64,000 bases of DNA from the NCBI GenBank assembly GCA_020636435.1, contig JACJXX010000002.1, forward strand, positions 2,604,001 through 2,668,000, given 5' to 3'. Shown here in pieces: positions 58,598 through 64,000 of the stretch. Made by a program: the position numbers and the translations under genes. Origin of the DNA: Lewinellaceae bacterium (GTDB lineage Bacteria; Bacteroidota; Bacteroidia; Chitinophagales; Saprospiraceae). Numbering within the stretch: the stretch's first letter is position 1; every line of letters begins with the position of its first letter. The notes under the pieces are model-generated. The model made no database searches. It saw only the letters and a list, made by a program, of their open reading frames with translations, and had not been told where the DNA came from.

Positions 58598-59920
58598 CTA
58601 CCCGATCCACCCACCCAAAAGATACTTGTGCAGCAGCACTGCCGCCAAACCCAGGTTTGCAGCATAAACTGCCGCCAATATCCACCTCCATTTTTGTTGG
58701 TGATGTACCCATGCCCCGGCAAACAACAGAAGAAAATACGCTACCGTCCGCAGGTGGTTGGGCAAATTGGAAGGCAGGAAAGTTCCAAAGAGAAGGAGCA
58801 TCACAAACAGGTAAGCTCCCAGAAAAAAAAGGGCCCTGGGCACTTTGGGGGATTTTTCCCAGAAGTGAAAGAAAAGAACGGCAAAGAACGGGGTTGCGAT
58901 TACGTAGCGGTTCATGGCCATTAAGTTGCTGCCTCCTCCCTCGTTTCTCGCCTGAAAAAACAGTGCAAAAAGGCACAACATGGCCAGATAAGCGGCAGAA
59001 AAATAAAAGGTTTCGGGCAATTGTGGCCATTGTTTGAACTTTAACAGTTTTGGCTGAAGGGCCAGCCACACTGCCAACAAAAAGGAAAAACTGGCCACGC
59101 TGAAGGCCAAACCATCCAGCCACATCATCCGCGAACCGTCCCAGGTGCTCAGCGGCAAGGATGGCCAGCGGAAGCCATTGTCCCAGTTTGCTCCCCGCAC
59201 TTTCCAGAAAGCCAGCCATTCTCCGGTTTGTGCCCATTGATAAAAGGCTACAGCAACGAAACCAAATGCGAGAGCGGAGGTTAGCACAACAACCCTTTTC
59301 CAGTTGATGGCCGAAAGGCTTCCCTCTTTTTTCCAGGCCATGGCCTCCACAAAAATCAGCGCCGGAATGAAGAACAGGGCCGAAGGGCGTGCCAGCGCCG
59401 ACAGGAAAATCCCGATTGCCGCCCAGTGCAATTTATCCCGAAATAAACCGGCCAGAAAGAGGGAACTACAAAAGAAAAAGGCGGCCTCAGAGAAGGGTAG
59501 AAAAAAGAACAGCAGGCTGGGTATGGACAGGTAGAGCATCAGTCCTGAAAAGCCGGGCTGGAGAAAGGCACGGGAGAGCAGGTATAGCCCTGCCAGAAAA
59601 AGGGAAAAGTTGAATAGGCACATGGCGGCTACCCCTATGCCCAGATAGGCCAGCAAACGCCACAGCCAGGGAAAAAGCGGGAAAAAGGCCAGGTTGTTCT
59701 TTTCTTCCGGTTCGCTGATGTATCCGTGCTCTTGAATACTTTGATAGAAGCCAGCATCCCATTTGATCAGGTTGTTGGCATTGGGCCATTCCTTAAATTC
59801 TCCTGCCTGGAAAAGGATTATGTACAGCAGCGCGAACAGCAGTGAATGCAGCAGGGCCAATCCGACAACTTGCCGGGGGCGAAGGGCATTTCTTGATAAT
59901 CCGGGCATAGGGCGCGTCAT
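58598..59920 (-). CDS. GT-C glycosyltransferase, PIG-V/mannosyltransferase-like
   Basis: 440 residues with about 10-12 membrane helices. The first loop carries KWDAGFYQSIQEHGY and FFPLFPWLWRLL, the Asp and FPL motif of PIG-V-like (GT76) and related dolichol/polyprenol-dependent enzymes. LARPSALFF in helix 5-6 matches the conserved R/P of the family. It probably adds a sugar from a polyprenyl carrier to a lipid or protein at the periplasmic face. Its 3' end meets the truncated ORF and the decayed stretch. Confidence 0.8.
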   Translation of the reverse strand: MTRPMPGLSRNALRPRQVVGLALLHSLLFALLYIILFQAGEFKEWPNANNLIKWDAGFYQSIQEHGYISEPEEKNNLAFFPLFPWLWRLLAYLGIGVAAMCLFNFSLFLAGLYLLSRAFLQPGFSGLMLYLSIPSLLFFFLPFSEAAFFFCSSLFLAGLFRDKLHWAAIGIFLSALARPSALFFIPALIFVEAMAWKKEGSLSAINWKRVVVLTSALAFGFVAVAFYQWAQTGEWLAFWKVRGANWDNGFRWPSLPLSTWDGSRMMWLDGLAFSVASFSFLLAVWLALQPKLLKFKQWPQLPETFYFSAAYLAMLCLFALFFQARNEGGGSNLMAMNRYVIATPFFAVLFFHFWEKSPKVPRALFFLGAYLFVMLLLFGTFLPSNLPNHLRTVAYFLLLFAGAWVHHQQKWRWILAAVYAANLGLAAVLLHKYLLGGWIG

Positions 59921-60009
59921 TTTTTAAAGCCGGCCGTATCAACTTTTTATCTCAGTTACTCAAATTTTTCACAATATCATATTTTTTGTACCTTTTAACC
60001 AAAACAAAA

Positions 60010-61005
60010 ATGGACAAAACATTTAAAGCCCTTTGGGTAACCGAACAACCTGACCAATCTTTCTCCCGGGAAGTCGTCCAGCGCGGCATCGACAGCCTGC
60101 CGGCGGGGGAGGTGCTCATCCGCGTCCACTATTCCTCTTTGAACTATAAAGACGCCTTGTCCGCTTCCGGAAACAAAGGCGTAACGCGCAACTATCCCCA
60201 TACCCCCGGCATTGACGCCGCCGGCGTGGTGGCTGAAAGCCAGTCTTCCGATTTTCAGCCTGGCGATGAAGTACTGGTTACCGGCTACGACCTGGGCATG
60301 AATACTTCCGGCGGATTTGCCGGGTACGTCCGCGTGCCTGCCAGCTGGGTGGTGCCTCTGCCCCCGGGGTTGAGCCTGCGCGAAAGCATGATCTATGGAA
60401 CGGCGGGCTTCACCGCAGCGCTTTCTGTGTACCAGCTTCAACGCCACGACATAAAACCGGAGAGCGGTAGGGTAGTGGTGACCGGAGCCACCGGCGGCGT
60501 TGGCAGCGTGGCTGTGGGCATCCTGGGCAAGGCCGGCTACGAGGTAGTGGCCGTGACCGGCAAACCGGAAGCCGGAGGTTTCCTGCGCGAGCTCGGCGCC
60601 GGCGAGGTCATCGGCAGGGAAGAGGTGGATGACCAATCCGGCAAGCCTTTCCTCAAAGCCCGCTTCATCGGCGCGGTGGATACTGTGGGCGGCAACATCC
60701 TGGCCACCCTGCTGAAAAGCCTGCACTACGGAGGCGTCGCCACCTGCTGCGGCCTGGTGCAGTCGCCAAAATTGAATACGACGGTCTTCCCATTTATCAT
60801 CAAAGGAGTCAGCCTCATCGGCATAGATTCGGTGCAGTGCAGCCAGGCCGTGCGGAAGGTAGTATGGAGCAAGCTGGCCAATGAGTGGAAGCTGGATCAG
60901 TTGGAAGCGCTCGTTGAGGAATGCAGCCTGGAAGAGCTCCCGGAAAAAATCGGCCTCATCCTGGAGGGGAAGCTGAAGGGCCGGACAGTGGTGCGGCTAA
61001 GGTGA
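60010..61005 (+). CDS. acuI: Acrylyl-CoA reductase / YhdH-YhfP family quinone oxidoreductase
   Basis: The ATG at 60010 (MDKTFKALWVTE) gives 331 residues. MDR-type protein without structural zinc: SSLNYKDALSASGNKGVTRNYPHTPGIDAAG, GYDLGMNTSGGFAGYVRVP, the NADPH motif VTGATGGVGSVAVGIL (about 154), and CCGLVQSPKLNTTVFPFIIKGVSLIGIDSV near 270. The family (AcuI/YhdH) reduces acryloyl-CoA to propionyl-CoA with NADPH. The gene symbol is by family; substrate not proven. Confidence 0.88.
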   Translation: MDKTFKALWVTEQPDQSFSREVVQRGIDSLPAGEVLIRVHYSSLNYKDALSASGNKGVTRNYPHTPGIDAAGVVAESQSSDFQPGDEVLVTGYDLGMNTSGGFAGYVRVPASWVVPLPPGLSLRESMIYGTAGFTAALSVYQLQRHDIKPESGRVVVTGATGGVGSVAVGILGKAGYEVVAVTGKPEAGGFLRELGAGEVIGREEVDDQSGKPFLKARFIGAVDTVGGNILATLLKSLHYGGVATCCGLVQSPKLNTTVFPFIIKGVSLIGIDSVQCSQAVRKVVWSKLANEWKLDQLEALVEECSLEELPEKIGLILEGKLKGRTVVRLR

Positions 61006-61015
61006 GGCGTTTTTA

Positions 61016-61096
61016 GAAGTTGTCAGTTGCTGGTTGCCGGCACTGCACGGCTTCAGGCACCCCAACAAAGAACAAACAACCGGCAACGGCAACTTC
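61016..61096. terminator. Long imperfect hairpin after acuI-like gene
   Basis: GAAGTTGTCAGTTGCTGGTTG (61016-61036) pairs, with few mismatches, with CAACCGGCAACGGCAACTTC (61077-61096). It lies 11 bp after the stop codon. The gap to xylB (236 bp) holds nothing else recognised. Confidence 0.45.
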
Positions 61097-61241
61097 GAAC
61101 ACCCCCCGAATGAGGTTGCTGGCGTAATGATGACGTAGCGCCCTTTACAGGATGGCGAAACTTTAAAGTGGCCGTAAATTTCAAGTTCCAGCTTTTGTTG
61201 CCTTTATTTGTCTGAAACGCCATCATCAAACAATCAAGCAC

Positions 61242-62747
61242 GTGTATTTACTAGGCTATGATATTGGAAGTTCTTCCGTAAAGGCCGCTATCGTTGAAGT
61301 GGAAACCGGGAAAACCCTGGCAGTGGCCAGGTACCCCGAAACGGAAATGGCCATCCAGGCGCCGCAGCCAGACTGGGCGGAGCAAGACCCGGATGACTGG
61401 TGGGGCAACGTATGCAAAGCTACCCGGATGCTTTTGCAGGACCATCGCATTGATCCTGCCCGGATAAAGGGCATCGGCATCGCCTATCAGATGCATGGCC
61501 TGGTGCTGGTGGATGAGGAAATGCGCCCGTTGCGGCCTTCCATCATCTGGTGTGACAGCCGGGCGGTGGAGATCGGCGAGGAGGCGTTCGAACAACTAGG
61601 CAAGGCAACGTGCCTGCGGTCGTTGCTGAATTCTCCCGGCAACTTCACCGCGTCCAAACTGAGGTGGGTGCAGCAGCATGAACCGGAGCTGTACGCCCGC
61701 GCACGCAAGTTTATGCTGCCGGGCGATTACATTGCCCTGAAACTGACCGGGCGGGCGGCCACCACGGCCTCCGGCCTGTCGGAAGGCATCTTCTGGGATT
61801 TTCAGAAAAACAATTTGTCGGAGGATTTGCTCCGCCACTACGGAATTGCCAGGGAGCTGGCGCCGGAAATGGTTCCTACCTGCGGCCTGCAGGGCCGGCT
61901 GAGCGCCGAAGCCGCGGAGGCTACAGGCCTGGCGCCCGGCACTCCGGTCACCTACCGGGCAGGCGACCAGCCCAACAACGCCATGTCCCTGAATACTTTG
62001 CAACCGGGTGAAGTGGCGGCTACCGGGGGCACTTCCGGAGTCGTTTACGGCATCGTGGATAAACTGATCTATGACGAAGATTCCAGGGTAAACAGCTTTG
62101 CCCATGTGAACCACAAGCCGGACCAGCCCCGGATCGGAGTATTGCTCTGCATCAACGGAGCCGGCATTCAGTACAGCTGGGTAAAGCATCAGCTGGCCGG
62201 CAACGGCATCGATTACGGAGAGATGGAGCGCCTGGCCGGCAGTGTGCCGGCTGGGGCCGAGGGGCTGTCCATCCTGCCCTTTGGCAACGGCGCAGAGCGC
62301 ATGCTGAACAACCGGGCCGTCGGCGGGCACATCTCCAACCTGCAATTCAACCGCCACGGGCGCCCCCACCTCTTCCGGGCGGCCCTGGAAGGAGTGGCTT
62401 TTGCCTTTGTCTACGGCATGAACATCCTCAGGGAAATGGGCCTGGACGTCCACCGGATACGGGTAGGCAACGACAACCTTTTCCAGTCGGCTGTCTTTTC
62501 ATCTACCATTTCTACTCTGATGGGCAGCCGCATCGAACTGTATGACACCACGGGCGCCGTGGGCGCCGCCAAGGCAGCCGGCATAGGCGCCGGCTGTTAT
62601 GCCAGCCTGGAAGAGGCCATGGGGCAAGCCATTGCCGTGCAGGCCTTTGAGCCGCTGCCGGAAAAAGGGCCTTATGAAGAAGCGTATGAGCGCTGGAAAA
62701 AAGAGCTGGATGCTAAAATCGGACGCCCGGCGGCTGTGCCTTTGTAG
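61242..62747 (+). CDS. xylB: Xylulokinase (FGGY family)
   Basis: 501 residues. It starts with GTG at 61242 (MYLLGYDIGSSSVKAAIVEV), because no ATG occurs before the first FGGY motif; GTG is the natural choice. It has the ATP-site DIGSSSVK, YQMHGLV with the substrate loop, TASGLSEGIFWDF, GDQPNNAMSLNT with the catalytic Asp, and GGTSGVVYGI in the C-domain. It phosphorylates D-xylulose with ATP. xylA follows 79 bp downstream, so the two form a xylose operon. Confidence 0.93.
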   Translation: MYLLGYDIGSSSVKAAIVEVETGKTLAVARYPETEMAIQAPQPDWAEQDPDDWWGNVCKATRMLLQDHRIDPARIKGIGIAYQMHGLVLVDEEMRPLRPSIIWCDSRAVEIGEEAFEQLGKATCLRSLLNSPGNFTASKLRWVQQHEPELYARARKFMLPGDYIALKLTGRAATTASGLSEGIFWDFQKNNLSEDLLRHYGIARELAPEMVPTCGLQGRLSAEAAEATGLAPGTPVTYRAGDQPNNAMSLNTLQPGEVAATGGTSGVVYGIVDKLIYDEDSRVNSFAHVNHKPDQPRIGVLLCINGAGIQYSWVKHQLAGNGIDYGEMERLAGSVPAGAEGLSILPFGNGAERMLNNRAVGGHISNLQFNRHGRPHLFRAALEGVAFAFVYGMNILREMGLDVHRIRVGNDNLFQSAVFSSTISTLMGSRIELYDTTGAVGAAKAAGIGAGCYASLEEAMGQAIAVQAFEPLPEKGPYEEAYERWKKELDAKIGRPAAVPL

Positions 62748-62754
62748 AAAAAAC

Positions 62755-62778
62755 GGCTACCGGTCTAGACTGGTAGCC
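62755..62778. promoter_or_regulatory. Intercistronic hairpin between xylB and xylA
   Basis: GGCTACCGGTCTAGACTGGTAGCC folds with a TCTAGA centre. On the plus strand it is flanked by A-runs, not T-runs, so it is not a forward terminator; it may set mRNA stability or the relative expression of the two genes. Confidence 0.45.
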
Positions 62779-62826
62779 AAAAAAACGAATGGCAAAACCA
62801 GGAAACGAAACAACAAAAAGATCAAC

Positions 62827-64000
62827 ATGTCTTCAACAACATCATCCGCAAATGTCGTGATCGGCAACCGGGAATACTTCAAAGGAATCGACAAGGTCAA
62901 ATACGAAGGCCGGGAATCGGATAACCCCCTGGCCTTTAAATGGTACGATGAGGGCCGAAAAGTGGGCGGCAAAACGATGAAGGAGCACTTTAAGTTTGCC
63001 GTGGCCTACTGGCACTCCTTTTGCGGCACCGGAGGCGATCCCTTTGGCCTGCCGACCAAGGCATTCCCCTGGCTGGAAGCGGCCGACCCGATCCGGCAGG
63101 CACGCGATAAGATGGACGCCGCCTTTGAGTTCATCACCAAGATGGGGATTCCGTATTACTGCTTTCACGATTACGACCTGGTGGCAGAAGGCGCCAGCCT
63201 TTCCGAATCCGCCAAAAGGCTGGAGGCCATCACCGATTATGCCAGGGAAAAGCAGCAAGCTTCCGGCGTTAAGCTGCTTTGGGGCACCGCCAACCTCTTC
63301 AGCCACCCTCGCTATATGAACGGCGCCGCCACCAATCCGGATTTCCAGGTAGTGGCTTATGCCGGGGCGCAGGTGCGCAACGCCCTGGACGCCACCATCA
63401 AACTGGGCGGAGAAAATTATGTCTTCTGGGGCGGCCGGGAAGGCTACCTTTCCCTCCTGAACACCAATATGCAAAGGGAAACGGAGCACCTGACCCGCTT
63501 CCTGCACCTGGCAAAGGATTACGCCCGGGCGCAGGGTTTCAAAGGAACCTTCTTTATCGAGCCCAAGCCTGCGGAGCCCAGCAAACACCAATACGATTAC
63601 GACGCCGCCACGGTGGTGGGATTCCTCAGGGAGTACGATTTGATCGGCGACTTCAAGCTCAACATCGAGGTCAACCACGCTACGCTGGCCCAGCATACCT
63701 TCCAGCACGAGCTGCAGGTTGCCGCCGACGCCGGCGTACTGGGCAGCATCGACGCCAACCGCGGAGATTACCAAAACGGCTGGGATACCGACCAGTTCCC
63801 CGTCAATGTCTACGAACTGGCGGAAGCCTTCCTGGTCATCCTCGAAGCCGGCGGCATTCAGGGCGGCGGCGTCAACTTCGACGCCAAAACGCGGCGCAAC
63901 TCCACGGATTTGGCTGACCTCTTTCACGCTCACATCGGCGGCATGGACGCCTTCGCCCGCGCGCTGCTGGTGGCCAACGAAGTCCTGGAAAAATCCAGCT
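62827..64000 (+). CDS. xylA: Xylose isomerase, 5' part (partial)
   Basis: ATG 62827 to the window edge, 391 codons of the ~440 expected. Motifs: FHDYDL with catalytic His, VFWGGREGY, FIEPKPAEPSKHQYDYD with the metal ligand Glu, NIEVNHATLAQHTFQHEL with second metal-site Glu and His, and DANRGDYQNGWDTDQFP. It isomerises D-xylose to D-xylulose with Mg2+/Mn2+. It forms a functional pair with xylB. Confidence 0.96.
   Translation, partial: MSSTTSSANVVIGNREYFKGIDKVKYEGRESDNPLAFKWYDEGRKVGGKTMKEHFKFAVAYWHSFCGTGGDPFGLPTKAFPWLEAADPIRQARDKMDAAFEFITKMGIPYYCFHDYDLVAEGASLSESAKRLEAITDYAREKQQASGVKLLWGTANLFSHPRYMNGAATNPDFQVVAYAGAQVRNALDATIKLGGENYVFWGGREGYLSLLNTNMQRETEHLTRFLHLAKDYARAQGFKGTFFIEPKPAEPSKHQYDYDAATVVGFLREYDLIGDFKLNIEVNHATLAQHTFQHELQVAADAGVLGSIDANRGDYQNGWDTDQFPVNVYELAEAFLVILEAGGIQGGGVNFDAKTRRNSTDLADLFHAHIGGMDAFARALLVANEVLEKSS

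Noticed and set aside
1..64000. tRNA, rRNA, CRISPR, tmRNA, transposase
   Set aside because: No clover-leaf, T-loop GTTCGA block, regularly spaced repeats or DDE/HUH motif was recognised on either strand by reading; a covariance or profile search was not possible.

Overview
This window reads as chromosomal DNA of a Bacteroidota bacterium, most likely in or near the Saprospiria (Lewinella/Saprospiraceae-like). The sequence evidence is a secreted PDZ protein ending in a type IX secretion (T9SS) sorting tail, a PorE-like TPR/propeller/OmpA protein, an S46 dipeptidyl-peptidase, two DUF1573 lipoproteins, futalosine-type menaquinone genes, and several starts preceded by the Bacteroidota -7 box TAnnTTTG. 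GC is moderately high and even, except for an AT-rich island near 55.7-58.5 kb. The taxonomic placement is inference. I saw no rRNA, tRNA, CRISPR array or transposase.

Layout. 0-9.3 kb: 5' part of fmt (-), a SPOR-like secreted protein, a lysophospholipase-type hydrolase, a GT2 glycosyltransferase, a C39-peptidase ABC exporter with its HlyD adaptor, lpdA and a lipoprotein. 9.6-18.1 kb: folE, an SDR, gdhA, then a minus-strand cluster aroK / unusual double-AAA+ ATPase / S8 subtilase. 18.2-29.9 kb: housekeeping block DUF1573-yajC-ybbR-yebC, dnaG, fbaA, trxB, ndk, nrnA, an FKBP lipoprotein, and prfB with its programmed +1 frameshift. 29.9-46.9 kb: a small secreted peptide and a membrane protein, a second DUF1573, mqnP-type UbiA, a MOSC protein, two paralogous TPR/propeller envelope proteins (one ending in OmpA_C, the other in tandem SPOR), a Kazal lipoprotein, ald, mqnD, an ABC-2 exporter pair, a serine hydrolase, an AraC regulator and a secreted DUF1579-like protein. 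47-55.5 kb: S46 peptidase, a Tat-type epimerase, clpB and the T9SS-tailed PDZ protein. 55.6-58.6 kb: an AT-rich serine hydrolase followed by a decayed stretch (umuD-umuC deletion fusion, interrupted xisH, intact xisI, truncated ORF). 58.6-64 kb: GT-C mannosyltransferase-like protein, AcuI-like reductase, xylB and the 5' part of xylA.

How the genes work together: the envelope theme is strong (T9SS cargo, a PorE-like protein, SPOR proteins, DUF1573 lipoproteins, secreted peptidases and a Kazal inhibitor). mqnP and mqnD point to menaquinone made through futalosine. xylB-xylA form a xylose utilisation unit. gdhA and ald handle amino-acid nitrogen.

The least explained material is non-coding. Three nested palindromic elements of about 160 bp are present, two of them flanking clpB and sharing an identical 14-nt centre. 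A second dispersed element (GTACACCGTACAC core, GTTGGACAG end) occurs three times, once read in frame inside a CDS. There are also several very long perfect inverted repeats between genes, two of which share a 19-nt arm, and a structured leader just upstream of fbaA.
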